Part shown: positions 1 to 10,791 of the stretch, one piece after another
Numbering within the stretch: the stretch's first letter is position 1
Layout of the letters: every line of letters starts with the position of its first letter
NCBI GenBank assembly: GCA_030323885.1
Contig: CM059188.1
Span: forward strand, 109,837,263-109,901,262
From: Branchipolynoe longqiensis
Lineage: Eukaryota; Annelida; Polychaeta; Phyllodocida; Polynoidae
DNA length: 64,000 bases
Direction of reading: 5' to 3'
Translations under genes and position numbers: made by a program
Notes under the pieces: model-generated
Told to the model about the DNA's origin: nothing
The model's database searches: none
The model's input: the letters and a program-made list of their open reading frames with translations, nothing else

Positions 1-226
1 TAGCGTATGCGCATGCGATTCTATATGGCAAAGCCCATATAAAATCTCTAGAGATAGATCAGAATTTAGCTTTGTCTAGGACTAAAGGCAAATTTGAAAG
101 GCCTATGACCATTTCGCAAGAGGGTCTACAGGATATCATGTGGTGGCTTTCACACATAGACAATTCACCCAACCCCATTAGAATGGGCGAACCCAATACG
201 ACAGTTACGACTGATGCTTCGCTAGA
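1..226 (+). pseudogene. DIRS reverse transcriptase/RNase H junction fragment (copy A)
   Basis: Translation gives the connection region after the reverse transcriptase palm (ILYG.AHIKSLEID, LALSRTKG) and then the start of RNase H with its first catalytic aspartate (VTTDAS). The same stretches occur in copies C, D and E. The frame is cut at 226, where the 3' tail of a LINE begins, and homology resumes after 2787. The 5' part lies outside the window. Confidence 0.8.
44..226 (+). repeat. Long target-site duplication, left copy (183 bp)
   Basis: This stretch of DIRS copy A recurs at 2787-2933, directly on the other side of the LINE. The right copy lacks 36 bp, an in-frame loss of 12 codons. The arrangement fits a very long target-site duplication made when the LINE inserted. 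Confidence 0.75.
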
Positions 227-458
227 TTGATTGATTGGTGGTTGCTTTACGCCGCATCGGCAGCATAGGCCATATTCACGGCAAGAAATGTTTGTTTTTT
301 GTTCACGCCATCGCTTTTACATGTAAAAGCAGACAATAAATTATGTGCCAATAGACACTCATTAAATTAGAAAGCTCACAATTTGTGGTCAAGGGAAAGA
401 AATTCCCATAGAAAAAGAAAAGTTTTATTAATAATTGATAGAATTTATTTAGTAAACT

Positions 459-1534
459 ATATGAGGTGGTACAGTCCAGCTGCCCTCAAAAAGGCTAAAA
501 TGTTTTCTTGTTTTACTTTAGTAAAAAGGTCATGCATACTGTCTGCAGTGTAGAATTGTTGGCGCAGGGCCAAAAAATCAACGCAACTTAATCAAATGGG
601 TTTGAGTGCCAGCGGGGACTGACACCCAATACATTCAGGGGGAGGTTCCCCCTTGAGCAGAAAAGCATGTGTAAGCCACGAGTGGCCAATACGGCAGCGG
701 CTAAGGACCACTTGGTCCTGCCGACCTCCCGCATGAGTCTGTGGTGGTTTTCCCACAGATGGTTCAATTTCTTTAAGTTTTCATCCCACTCATGTTGCCA
801 TTTGGATTTTATGTGGGTGGCTATTAGTGGTTTCAGATCAGAGTGAGGGATCAGACACAGTTCAAGATCACAGTTCAGGGCCTTCTTCGCAGCCCGATCA
901 GCTCGTTCGTTTCCTTGTATTCCGGCATGGCCAGGCACCCAGCACAGGTGGATGTCATACCCATCTGTTGCCAGTTGGTTCATTTTATAAATGACCGTTG
1001 CTAGAATAGGGTGAGTCGTGTTCAGTCCAGGAACAGCCAGTAGGCAAGAGAACGAATCACTGTATATAACATAGTTAGTGTGGTTGGATACCTCAATACA
1101 CTCCAATGCGAGAAGGAGTGCTCGGGCTTCCACAGTGAAAATCGAGCTATGATCGGGAAAGCGTACCCCACAGCAGCTACCCTGCTTTTGTCTTTCGAAC
1201 CATCAGTGTATATGGAGAGGTGGTCTGCAAACTGGCCTTGAATCTCTGCATGCAGTCCTTGGTACTCGAGTGGATGTGTCCGAGACTTCCTCAGTTCCGT
1301 GAGTTGGAGGATAACCGATGGCTTCCTCAACGACCAAGGGGGATGTTCTGGGACTTTGGCATCCTCCAACACGTCTAAATCCACGCCCAAGGCCTCCAGA
1401 TGAGGTTTCATTAGGAGCCTCAGTGGCCGGATGTAATCCGGCCTGGCTTCATACCTGGATTCGTCATGTTGCTCGAATAGACAATTGTGTGCAGGATTCA
1501 ATGCATTTGTTTTTATCTTGACTACATATTGCAT
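459..1534 (-). pseudogene. LINE RNase H domain and Cys-rich C-terminus, frameshifted
   Basis: In reading order, one frame carries the first RNase H motif (IYTDGSK, near 1215). A second frame from about 1133 carries the E motif (ARALLLALE), the second D motif (IYSDS) and the last motif (WVPGHAGIQGNERAD). A third frame near 600-700 gives a Cys-rich end (PPPECIGC) and then ends at a stop near 459 (AGLYHLI). The catalytic D, E, D, H and D residues can all be seen, but never in one frame. No function is expected from this copy. Confidence 0.75.
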
Positions 1535-1623
1535 GGCCAGTTTGATTCTCCTGTTGTTAAGTGATGGTTCATTGGCTTCGACATAGAGGCTCTGAACCGG
1601 TGAGGTGCGGAAGCCCCCAAGGG

Positions 1624-2786
1624 CTAGGTGCAGTGTCTAGCAGCCCAATATATGATTTCCTTGCGGAACCGTATACTATCCTGCCGTAATCCACTCGTGA
1701 TCGAACCAAGGTTCTGTACACGGAGAGCAGAACATCTCTGTCCGCCCCCCCAATCTGAGCTGGACAGCACCCTCAGAATATCTAGCGCTTTCAGGCATCT
1801 TGTTTTCAGGTACTTTATATGTGGCACAAAAGACAGTTTTGCGTCGAGAATGAGGCCCAGAAATTGGGTTTTCTCAACAACTTTAATGGGTTCCCCATCA
1901 AGGGTCAGCTCCGGTTCCGCATGCATTCTACGCAGCAGGCAGAAGTGCATGCAGACTGTTTTGGTTTTGGAAAATTGGAATCCGTTCAGAACTGACCATC
2001 GATGGATCCCATTTATGCTTAGTTGTAGCTATCTCTCTATGACATTCATGTTAGCACCGCTGAAATATAAAACAAAGTCGTCCACGAAAAGTGTACAGGA
2101 GACCCCCCCGCTTTTCAGCAGCGGCAATACCATTGACCTTGACCCCAAAAAGGGTCCCGGCCAGTATCCTGCCTTGAGGTACTCCTAGTTCCTGTGAGTG
2201 TAGGCTGGAATAGGTAGTCTTGACACAAACGCGGAAATGCCTGAAGGCTAGAAAGTTCCTGATGAAAATTGGCAGGTGGCCACGAAGGCCAATCGCATGG
2301 AGATCCTCCATGATGCCATGCTGCCACGTTGTGTCAAAGGCTTTTTCGAGGTCGAAAAAGACAGCCACAACGTGCTCCTTCTTAAGGAGAGCATCTCTTA
2401 TGAAGGTCTCCATGTGCACCAAATGGTCGAGGATGCTGCGGCCCCGTCTGAAGCCACATTGAAGGTTGGACAGGTGCTGTCCTGACTCCAGTAGCCAGAT
2501 GAGGCTGTGGTTTACCATGCGCTCCATGGTTTTACAGATGCAGCTTGTGAGGGCTATGGGACGATAGTTGTTGGCTTCACTCTGGTCTTTACCAGGTTTG
2601 GGAATCAGTATTACTGTCGCCTCCCGCCAAGAGGCGGGGACGACACCCGACTCCCAGATGCTGTTGAAGAGTTGAAGCAACAGTCTCAGCGCATGTTCAG
2701 GGAGATGTTTAAACAATTGATAATGAATTCCATCAGGTCCAACTGCTGTGTCATGCGAGCTTTCCAAAGAACACCTCAACTCATCT
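1624..2786 (-). pseudogene. LINE reverse transcriptase, truncated and frameshifted
   Basis: The frame from 2786 shows non-LTR palm motifs in order: AVGPDGIHYQ, WREATVILIPKPGK, NYRPIALTS, GFRRGRS and FFDLEKAFD, then GVPQGR. The active-site box FVDDF appears only in another frame, just after a run of seven G on the minus strand (2104-2110), so a homopolymer slip separates it from the rest. The region at 1624-1950 carries the thumb part (TQFLGLILDAKLSF). The fragment starts mid-domain, which shows 5' truncation. Confidence 0.8.
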
Positions 2787-2933
2787 ATCTCTAGAGATAG
2801 ATCAGAATTTAGCTTTGGCTAGGACTAAAGGCAAATTTGAAAGGCCTATGACCATTTCGCAAGAGGGTCTACAGGAAACCCCATTAGAATGGGCAAACCC
2901 AATACGACAGTTACGACTGATGCTTCGCTAGAA
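2787..2933 (+). repeat. Long target-site duplication, right copy (36 bp shorter)
   Basis: Near-identical to 44-226 apart from an internal 36-bp deletion and a few substitutions. DIRS copy A coding homology continues seamlessly from its right end. Confidence 0.75.
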
Positions 2934-3650
2934 GGATGGGGGGCTCATAGAGACCAACAGACAGGTGGGCGGTGGATGGAAGATGAAATCTCTGACCACA
3001 TAAATGTACTAGAGCTTAAAGCCATTTATTTAGGGTTACATAGTCTAGTTCACCTCCCGAAAAATCATGTAAGGGTACTAACGGACAATACAACAGCTAT
3101 GGCGTATATACGCAATATGGGAGGAACTCATTCCAAACCATGTAACCGGTTAGCCAAACTAATTTGGGACTGGGCAGAGGAACATGACATATGGCTAACA
3201 TTAGCGCATATCCCAGGCAGTCAAAATACTTTGGCGGACAGGGAAAGCAGGCATTTCCATGATCATCTAGAATGGTCGTTAAATCCCAGTATTTTTTGTT
3301 TCATTTGTCAGGCATGGGGCATGCCAGATATTGATTTGTTTGCATCACGAAACAACAGGAAGTTACCGATATATGTTTTGGCATCCAGAACCAAAAACCT
3401 GGAGAATCGATGCATTTTCTATGATTTGGAATAATAATAATAAATTTTATTACATATTTCCACCATTCAGCATTATCAGCAGAGTGCTCCGGAAAATCAA
3501 GCTGAATCACTCGCACACAGTACTGATAGTACCGCAGTGGGACACACAACCATGGCTAGCAGCAGTGAAAGGAGAAGCAAAAGACATGCTCAGATTTCCA
3601 CGAGAAAGGAACAACCTACAACATCAAGGACTGCTAACAGTCCACGGGAC
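2934..3650 (+). pseudogene. DIRS RNase H and methyltransferase-like region (copy A)
   Basis: The frame continues RNase H (INVLELKAIYLGL with the catalytic E; VLTDNTTAMAY with D; a final AD near 3235). It then enters the Dam-like region (DIDLFASRNN, later IFPPFSIISRV and VLIVPQWDTQPWL). Two frameshifts, near 3375 and 3430, separate these motifs. The 3' end overlaps the start of the recombinase frame, as in the intact copies. Confidence 0.75.
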
Positions 3651-5006
3651 CAGACGGGATGGCCGAATGAATTAGAGCGCCCATCTCCCTTGCTGGTAGA
3701 TCGTGGGTTCGAACTCTGGTCGAGTCAAACCAATGACTTAAAAATTGATACTTGTCACTTCCTAGCCAGGCGATTGGCATTAATAGGATAGGGCAGGGAC
3801 TGGTTGGCTCAGTGTCAGGATAATGTGACTGAGTGGGATATCAGGTCATGGTGCCGGTGGCCTGGTTTCCCAGTGGGACAGCACTATAAAGTTGAAATGA
3901 GTGTGCACTGTCACAAGCCGGTACCCGTCCTGATATGACCTTAGATGTTGCTAGGACATAAAACAACAAACAAACAAAACCAGTCCACGGAGAGGTGTCA
4001 ACGACACCCCTTTCGGCTTTCCTTTTTTAAGGAAACATTTAGAACAATATGGATTAGACAAAATTACACAAGAACGACTTATTTCACAAGCCTGGAGAAA
4101 AGGAACGGTGAAATTATATACAGGCTATTTAAAGAAATGGGGTGTTCATTGTTTGCTTAAAGGAGTTAAGCCATTGCAACCTACAATAGCCCAGATTGTA
4201 TGATTTCTAAAAATGTTAGAAGATGTAGGCTTAGGAATTGCTGCAATTAATGCAGCAAGATGTGCACTTTCAATCATTCTACCAAGGATAGATGGACAAA
4301 CGATTGGGAAACATCAGGTAGTGCACTGGTTTATTAGGTCGGTATAGGAGAAAGACCCATCTAAACCCAAATATAATAGGTTTTGGGATGTGTCAGTAGT
4401 GTTTAAGTTATTCAAATCATGGCCTAGTAATAAACATTTACCAATCAAGGAACTAGGATTTAAGTTAGCAGTGCTATTACTGCTCGTGTCGGGGCATAGA
4501 GGCCAAACAATTGTAGCATTGTCTCTGGATGGACTAGAGATAGACGACAAGGAGGCAACATTCGATTTGGAGCAATTACTAAAGTCGAACCGTTCAGGGG
4601 ACCCACTGTCCACGGTATATGTAAATAGTTTTCCAGATGATCGATGTATTTGTATAGTGTCAGCCATTAGGGCATATATATCCAAGTCACATGGATGGAA
4701 TAAGGAATTCCAGACATCTTTTGATAAGCTTTATTAAGCCGCATAAGGCTATTTCGAGAGACACACTCGCAAGATGAACCATCAAGGTGCTTAAGGAGGC
4801 GGGCGTCAATACTGGATGCTATTCATTCCACTCAACGAGGGTTGGGGGGGGGGGGGGGGATGGTCTCTAAAGCAAGACAATTACGAATCTCAGTGAAGAG
4901 AATCCTGGCACATGCCGGCTGGAAGACGGCTAGATCGTTTGCAAAACATTATAACAAACGACTAGAAAAGTCAAGCGGCCTGGCGACTCGCTTACTCACC
5001 AACTAA
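3537..5006 (+). pseudogene. DIRS tyrosine recombinase, broken by SINE, stops and G-run (copy A)
   Basis: Homologous along its whole length to the 369-residue recombinases of copies C-E. After the SINE the frame reads PFLRKHLEQYGLDKITQERL, has an internal stop near 4200 and another near 4347, and keeps the catalytic arginine box (GHRGQTIVALSLDGLEID). A frameshift follows near 4695. The H-x-x-R segment is disrupted by a run of 17 G (4843-4859). Homology ends at a stop at 5004-5006. Not functional. Confidence 0.8.
3648..3980 (+). mobile_element. tRNA-derived SINE with perfect 10-bp target duplication
   Basis: The head has pol III box A-like (TGGCCGAATGAATTAGAGC) and box B-like (GGGTTCGAACTC) sequences. 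A ~250-bp body follows, then a tail of ACAAACAAAC type. It is bounded by CAGTCCACGG at 3638-3647 and again at 3981-3990, a clean 10-bp target duplication inside the recombinase gene. Copies or pieces of this family recur at 18604, 18894, 21320, 21608, 39824, 46876 and 57710. Confidence 0.9.
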
Positions 5007-5147
5007 AACGATGGGTGAGAAACACTAAATTCTATTTTGCTACTAAACCATTTTATGTTAAAGAATAGTAAAAAGGATAAAAAATGAGATTACGTAAAGT
5101 TCTCCCTGGGCTACGAGTAGCCAGAGGCATAGTATCGAGGTAAAATA
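5007..5147. other. DIRS copy A 3' untranslated segment with internal complementary region
   Basis: Non-coding. It includes CTACGAGTAGCCAGAGGC followed by a GAGGTAAAATA motif (5110-5146). This is the reverse complement of the type of sequence found at DIRS 5' ends (13120-13147, 18505-18545), so it plays the part of the internal complementary region known in DIRS elements. Confidence 0.6.
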
Positions 5148-5442
5148 GTATAGTTATACGAATCTTAGCTGGGTACAGATGATGGATAACTGTTGTTTTC
5201 ACGAGGTACAAGCCTCGGATAGTCATGGGCTAGAGCCCGCCCACCCAACCCTGCAATGACTATAATGTTTGCTTGTGCCAAAACAAAAACATAATAGTAT
5301 CCATAGAATTTTAAGATAATATTTTATCCAAATTAGTATGTAAAGGTGCTTCCTTCTGCCTAGCCCACGACTATCCGAGGCTTGTACCTTGGGAAAACAA
5401 CAGTTATCCATCATCTGTACCCAGGTAAGATTCATATAACTA

Positions 5443-5447
<5 letters not shown>
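5148..5447. repeat. DIRS 3' terminal hairpin, copy A
   Basis: Two inverted arms (about 5148-5232 and 5360-5447), each carrying GATGATGGATAACTGTTG and the GAGGTACAAGCCTCG/CGAGGCTTGTACC palindrome, flank a ~127-bp loop. The same hairpin occurs in copies B, C, D and E. Confidence 0.85.

Positions 5448-5492
<45 letters not shown>
5444..5492. repeat. (TA)n tract at the A/B junction
   Basis: An almost pure TA dinucleotide run marks the meeting point of the 3' ends of copy A (plus strand) and copy B (minus strand). Confidence 0.95.
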
Positions 5493-5494
<2 letters not shown>

Positions 5495-5805
5495 TAGTAG
5501 AGTTATAAGAGTCTTACCTAGGTACAGATGATGGATAACTGTTGTTTTCCCACGGTACGAGCCTCGGATAGTCCTGGGTCAGGGAGAAGGAAGCACATCC
5601 GGGTCCAGCAATCTTTTACATACTTTATAGGATGAAAAATGATCTTAATATCAATATTCTATGGATACTCTTATGTTTTTTGTTTTTTTTTGTGGTAGGG
5701 TAGGGTGGGTGGGCCCTGACCGACAACTATCCGAGGCTCGTACATACGGAAAAACAAGAGTTATCCATCATCTGTACCTAGGTAAGACTCGTATAACTAT
5801 ACTAT
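5493..5805. repeat. DIRS 3' terminal hairpin, copy B
   Basis: Arms at about 5493-5583 and 5718-5805 are reverse complements with GATGATGGATAACT and CCTCGGATAGT cores. The loop contains AGCACATCCGGGTCCAGCAA, which is complementary to the element 5' end. Confidence 0.85.
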
Positions 5806-5954
5806 TTTACCTCGGTACTATGCCTCTGGCTACTCGTAGTCCAAGAAGAATTTTACGTAATCTCATTTTTTATCCTGTAATTCTTAATTTTTTAAACATC
5901 CTATAATGTTTTTAGTACAAAATAGAATATTGTGTTTCTCACCCGTCTTAAGTC

Positions 5955-7436
5955 GGTGAGTAGGCAAGTGGCCAGGCGGCTTGGCTTTTCTAGCTGTCTT
6001 CCAGCCCGCATGCACCAGGATTCTCTTAACTGAGATTCCTAACTGTCTTGCTTTGGAGACCATGGCTCCACGTGTTGAGTTAGAAGCATAGCATCCCGTA
6101 TTAACACCTGCCTCTTTGAGCACCTTAATGGTCCATCTTGTGAGTGTGTCTCTCAAAATAGCTTTATGTGGTTTAATGAAGCTTATCAGAAGCTGTCTGG
6201 TATTCCTTATTCCATGCGACTTGGATATATATGCCCTAATGGCTGTCACTACACAAATCCGTTTATCGTCCGGTAAACTATTTACATGTACTGTGGACTG
6301 TGTACGATTCGACTTTAGTAATGTCTCCAAATCGAATGTTGCCTCATCCTTATCTATCTCTAGTCCATCTAGAGACAATGCCACAATTGTTTGGCCTCTA
6401 TGTCCCGTCACTAGCAGTAAAAGGACTGCTACCTGAAATCCTAGCTCCTTCATTGATAAATGTCTATGACTAGGCCATGACTTGAATAGCTTAAATACTA
6501 CTGACACATCTCAAAACCTATTATATTTGGGTTTGGGTGGGTTTCTTTCATACACTGATCTAATAAACCAGTGTACTAACTGATGCTTTCCAATCGTTTG
6601 TCCATCTACCCTCGGTAGAATAACTGAAAGCGCACATCTTGCTGCATTAATCGCGCCAAATCCTAATCCCTCGTCTTCTAACTTTCTTAGAAATCTCACA
6701 ATTTGAACTATTGTAGGTTTTAATGACTTGACTCCTTTAAGGCCCTGTCACATTACGGCGTATGGCGGGAGCGTATTGAAAACCTACGTAGGTCCTGCAC
6801 GTGCCAGCCTATGATGACATTTGGTGACCTTTCGGATGGTTTTGAGCGTATGTGGAAGCTATGAGGAGCGTATGAGGAGCGTATGGGAGCGTGCTGCGAC
6901 ATTTTTTGACAGTATGGGCCATACGCCCTCATAGGTCGCGTTTTTTTTAGCATGCACAAAAAAAATTGGACGGACGGATTTATGAAAGCGTATGGCGGCG
7001 TATGCCTCATACGCTTCACATACGCCGGCATCTGGCGGCATCTGGCGGCGTATGAGTAGCGTATGAGTAGCGTATACGGCGTATGCCGACGTATATAACG
7101 TAATGCGCTTACGCCACCATACGCTCCCGCAAAAAACCCTAATGTGACAGCCCCTTTACTGAGACAATGAAGTCCCCATTTCTTCAAATAACTTGTATAT
7201 AATTTCACAGTTCCTTTTCTCCAGGCATGTGAAACAATTCTTTCTTGTGTAATGTTGTCTAAACCATATTGTTCTAAGTGTTTTCTTAAAAAAGGAATGC
7301 CAGAAGCGGTGTCATTGACACGTCTCCATGAACTGTCAGTGGGCCTTAATGTTGTAGGTTGTTCCTTTCTCGTGGAAACCTGATCATGTCCTGTGCTTGT
7401 GAGGTTACCGCCGCTAGCAATGATTGCGTGTCCCAT
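5955..7436 (-). pseudogene. DIRS tyrosine recombinase, interrupted and catalytically damaged (copy B)
   Basis: The N-terminal half (7436 down to 7156) and C-terminal half (6739 down to about 5955) are split by a MITE. The box-A arginine is present (GHRGQTIVALSLDG). The H-x-x-R motif reads NSTRG instead of HSTRG, so the catalytic histidine is replaced by asparagine. A stop replaces the tryptophan of RFWD near 6508. The end WKTARKAKPPG lacks the HYN segment that carries the nucleophilic tyrosine in copies C-E. Inactive. Confidence 0.85.
6740..7155. mobile_element. MITE with TTA target duplication (PIF/Harbinger-like)
   Basis: The ends AGGCCCTGTCACATTA and (reverse complement) AGGGGCTGTCACATTA are imperfect terminal inverted repeats. 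The flanks are TTA at 6737-6739 and 7156-7158. A 3-bp TWA target is typical of PIF/Harbinger elements, hence the tentative label. The interior is non-coding and rich in repeated GCGTATG units. It interrupts the recombinase of copy B. Confidence 0.8.
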
Positions 7437-8161
7437 GCTGGCACTATCAGTTCTGCGTGTGAGTGATCCATGTTGATCTTCCTGGCCACTCTGCTGATAA
7501 TGCTGAATGGTGGGAATATGTAATTAAATTTATTATTCCAAATAAGCGAAAATGCATCTACTCTCCAGGCTTCCAGCTCTGGATGGCAAGATACATATTT
7601 GGGTAAGGTTCTATTGTTGCATGATGCAAATAAATCAATTTGTTGTTTGCCCCATTTATCACAAATTTGGTTAAAAAGACTTTGATTTAATGACCACTCT
7701 AGATGGTCGTGAAAATGTTGACTTTTCATGTCAGCCAAAGTGTTTTGACTGCCCGGGATATGTGCTACTGTTAGCCATATGTTGTGTTCCTCTGCCCAGT
7801 ACCAAATAAGTTTTGCCAACTGGTTACATGGTTTGGAACGGGTCCCTCCCATATTGCGTATATACGCCATAGCTGTAGTGTTATCTGTTAAGACCCTTAC
7901 ATGATTTTTAGGTAGCCGAATTAGGCTATGTAATCCTAGATAAATAGCCCTAAACTCTAGTACATTTATGTGATCGGAGATCTCATCTTCCATCCACCGA
8001 CCACCTGTGGCCTGTTGGTCTCTGTGAGCCCCCCAACCCTCTAGCGAAGCATCTGTTGTAACTGTTGTATTGGGTTCTCCCATTCTGATAGGGTTGGGCG
8101 AATTCGTAATGTCTGCTAGCCACCACATAATATCATCTAGACCGTCTGGCAAAATGGTCAT
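7346..8161 (-). pseudogene. DIRS RNase H and methyltransferase-like region (copy B)
   Basis: An open frame of 271 codons begins just after the reverse transcriptase connection. RNase H motifs are VTTDAS, INVLEFRAIYLGL, VLTDNTTAMAY and LAD. The Dam-like part is QIDLFASCNN, YVSCHPE, VDAFSLIW, IFPPFSI and AELIVPAWDTQ. The frame overlaps the start of the recombinase, as in intact copies. It is detached from the reverse transcriptase by a stop at about 8162. Confidence 0.8.
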
Positions 8162-8164
8162 AGG

Positions 8165-8960
8165 TCATTCAGAATTTCCTTTAGTGCGAGCCAACGCTAA
8201 GTTCTTATCTATTTCTAGTGATTTAATATGTGCCTCTCCGTAAAGAATAGCTGGTGCATATGCTATCATAATTCCTATCAGTATTGCCACTTGCCTTATC
8301 TTTGGTTTGCTCAATTGTAATAATTGGTTTGCTGTTGTTATAGATTTATCAACCTTTTGTTTAGTTAATGAAATGGTCATTTCAGTGGTGTCAATAAAGA
8401 ATCACAGAAACTTTAACCTCTTTGTTGGTGTCAACACTGATTTCACTTCATGTATGTAGAAGCCTAATTTGTTAAATGTCTGACATAGCTCATCTACTGC
8501 TGTCTGACATTGGGGTTGTGTTTGTGCCACAATGAATGAGTCATCAATATACGGAAACATAACATGTCCTTTCTTAGCCATGTGGGAGAAAACTGGTTTA
8601 AGCAATTTCGTGAAAAAATGTGAGGCGCACGCTAGCCCGTTAGGCATACAGGTAAACTCATAAAGGTTATCATTCCAATAAAACCTGAGATATTTACGAT
8701 CAGATTGATAAATTGGTATTGTATTGAATGCATCCCTAAGATCCACACTAGCTAGCCTAGCCGAGTTACAGAATCCCGAGCTGTTTCTAGCGAAAACATT
8801 TTGAAATGTTTATACTCAACTAATTTGTTTAACCTTGTTAAATTAAAATTAGTCTGACATCTCCATTTGGCTTGGGTCTCGTGAAAATATTAGAAATAAA
8901 TTCCCCCGACTCATGAAGAGCGGGTTCTATAATACCTTTCTCACAAAATGTGTGAACCTG
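8165..8960 (-). pseudogene. DIRS reverse transcriptase fragment (copy B)
   Basis: Reading down from about 8960: GEFISNIF.RPKPNGDVR, then after a frameshift MDLRDAFNTIP, FTCMPNGLACA and the active site FPYIDDSF (near 8550), then the connection region to 8165. Motif order and spacing match the intact polyproteins of copies C-E. At least two frameshifts and the loss of the N-terminus make it a pseudogene. Confidence 0.8.
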
Positions 8961-9048
8961 AACGATGTTACGACACATCGTAATTAACTGTAACACAGTT
9001 AAAACTAAATAAAAAAGTTATAAAAACTTGATGTATGTGAATGCTATC

Positions 9049-9393
9049 TAGTCTGGTCTGTTAGGGGGATTTTAAGGAAGGATTGTGCAAATTTGTCTAC
9101 AAGCATGAAATTTGGCACACTTGTAGTTTGTGACCTGCTGAATTCAAATCTGCCGGGAGCCAAAGCTAATTCTCAATGGTGTCGCCATATTGGACAATTC
9201 AAAAAGGCCACCACCAAAAAAATTATTTTTACATTACTTGCCAAGAAGTCATACAGTTACAAATCAAAACACTTTGCTAGGATTTTGGAACCTCATGGAT
9301 TTTAAATCTGATGTCTGTTTGACAGTAACCTTAACACTCGCCCAAATAAATTGTAATATTATGAATTTTGCATAACTTTGACACTTAAAGTAA
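9049..9393. repeat. Left terminal inverted repeat of the nuclease transposon
   Basis: Matches the reverse complement of 12614-12957 along most of its length, including the CGCCATATTGGACAATT and AAGTGTTTTGATTTGTA (reverse sense) blocks. Some internal stretches differ between the two copies. Confidence 0.85.
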
Positions 9394-9558
9394 TGGAATC
9401 ATAAGTAAAATGTCTTTTCATAGGTATCCTTTATTGATCAACAAAATCAGGCTAATAACCATCAAGACAAACACTATCAAATGAAAAAGGCAGTAAATCA
9501 ATCAATCAATAAATGTATCAATCATATCACGTGCTGTGACTGGTGTGACACTGATTCA

Positions 9559-10791
9559 TCAATCCTCATTGTTCACACATCCACCTTCGCATTTGCACAA
9601 ACCTGTGCAATGAACGCCAGCTCTGCAGCACTTGCAGTTCCCTGTGCATGACTTCGCACAGCCACACTGCAAAAGGATGTAACAGGCCTTGCTGCTGTCC
9701 TCAAAGGTTGTCCAGAAGGGCAACCACCCACCAGTGCTGTCCTTGTGCCACCCCCAGTCATGGAAGTCAGGGATGTCCTGATGGACAGACGTTGCCTGAC
9801 TCCAGAAGAAGCTGGCCTGCAGCATTGCTCTGCGGATGTGTTGATACAGAGCAGCTTGTGTTGGTGGTAAGGCCTCCAGTGTCTTCTTCCCACTTGTGAA
9901 GAGTCGAAGCCTAGCCTCATTTACTCTTTCCAGACCACAATCCTTGCTGTACAGGACTACAACAAAGCGTTCTAGAGTGCGGATGTGCTGGGACTGTGGG
10001 TTGAGCTCTTGGGGTTCACTGGTGAGGGCAACAAGGGTGTCCGTCAGTCCTGGTGTGTTCTGCCAGGCTGACCAGGCTGACTTCTTGCCACATCCCAGGA
10101 AGTGTGACACAGTGTCACAGCCTGTGACCACGTGGAATAGTGGCAGTACCAGGCACCTTGATGGTCCAAGCTGGGCACTGAGAGTGTGGATAGGAATGTC
10201 ACGCATCGTCTTCCCACTGCCGAGACAGACCCACAACTCGGACAGCCCCAGTGATGAAAAGAAGTGAATGGCCAGGATGACCACATCACTGTCGACTGTG
10301 CGGACCAATGCAACCTGGTGGTGCTGCTGTGCTGCATGGGCAAGATGGAGCAGTATCCTGGTATCAGCCTCCATGTGGTTACATGGCTGAAGACCAGACA
10401 TGTCATGTTGTTTGTTGGAGAGAAGACTCTCATTGTTGGTGCTGAGGAGAAGCCTCCCACCCAGATCCTGCTTCACAAGCTGTGCACTCAGGAAGGGGAA
10501 CAGTTCCCTCTTGTTATCAGTATTCTTGAGGAACCCAGTGTTCCAGTCCTGCTTTGGAATACGGGTCTGGCCATCCCCAATCCTGGTATGTGGGCCTAAG
10601 CCACGACAATGTTGTGTCAGGGTTTTGAGGTTGTCCTCTGGGTAGGTGTCCCAGACAGCATCTACCCGTGTGACAGTTGGAGTTACCTGTGACTCCAGAA
10701 ATGGCATCAAATGCTGTGACACATAATCAGTGAATGTGTGTGCTGAGGTCGGCCGCACCATGTGGAAAACAGCTGCCATGTCAAGTACCAC
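9559..10791 (-). pseudogene. XPG/FEN1-like nuclease domain with C-terminal Cys-rich (CXC-like) domain
   Basis: A 410-codon open frame. The acidic residues are spaced as in FEN1/XPG 5' flap nucleases: D4 in LDMAAV, D48 in VWD, E141 and D143 in EADTR, D167 and D169 in VDSDVV, D226 in TGCDT, followed by the glycine-rich FLGCGKKSAW that would be the helix-3-turn-helix. Residues 376-405 hold about ten cysteines in CxC, CKCC and CKC groups, like tesmin/TSO1 CXC or a Cys8 finger. In the family this would cut DNA with metal ions. The frame is the 3' end of a longer gene whose earlier part is frameshifted, so this copy is probably not expressed as a whole. Confidence 0.7.

Larger units (their letters stand above)
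227..2786 (-). mobile_element. 5'-truncated LINE with RNase H domain (I/Nimb-like)
   Basis: A non-LTR retrotransposon on the minus strand inserted in DIRS copy A. It begins inside the reverse transcriptase (no endonuclease is left), continues through RNase H and a Cys-rich C-terminus, and ends in a short ATCA-type tail (CAATCAATCAA on the minus strand, 227-237). Palm motifs and a C-terminal RNase H suit the I/Nimb group; assignment to that clade is from memory of the motifs. Several frameshifts make it inactive. It is flanked by an unusually long duplication (44-226 and 2787-2933). Confidence 0.8.
1..5447 (+). mobile_element. DIRS-type YR retrotransposon copy A, 5'-incomplete, interrupted
   Basis: Only the second half of a DIRS-type element is inside the window: late reverse transcriptase, RNase H, methyltransferase-like region, tyrosine recombinase and the 3' terminal hairpin, all on the plus strand. 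It is split by a LINE at 227-2786 and a SINE at 3648-3980 and carries stops, frameshifts and a 17-G run, so it is dead. Its residues resemble copy B (same subfamily) more than copies C, D or E. Its 3' end runs into a (TA)n tract shared with copy B. Confidence 0.85.
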
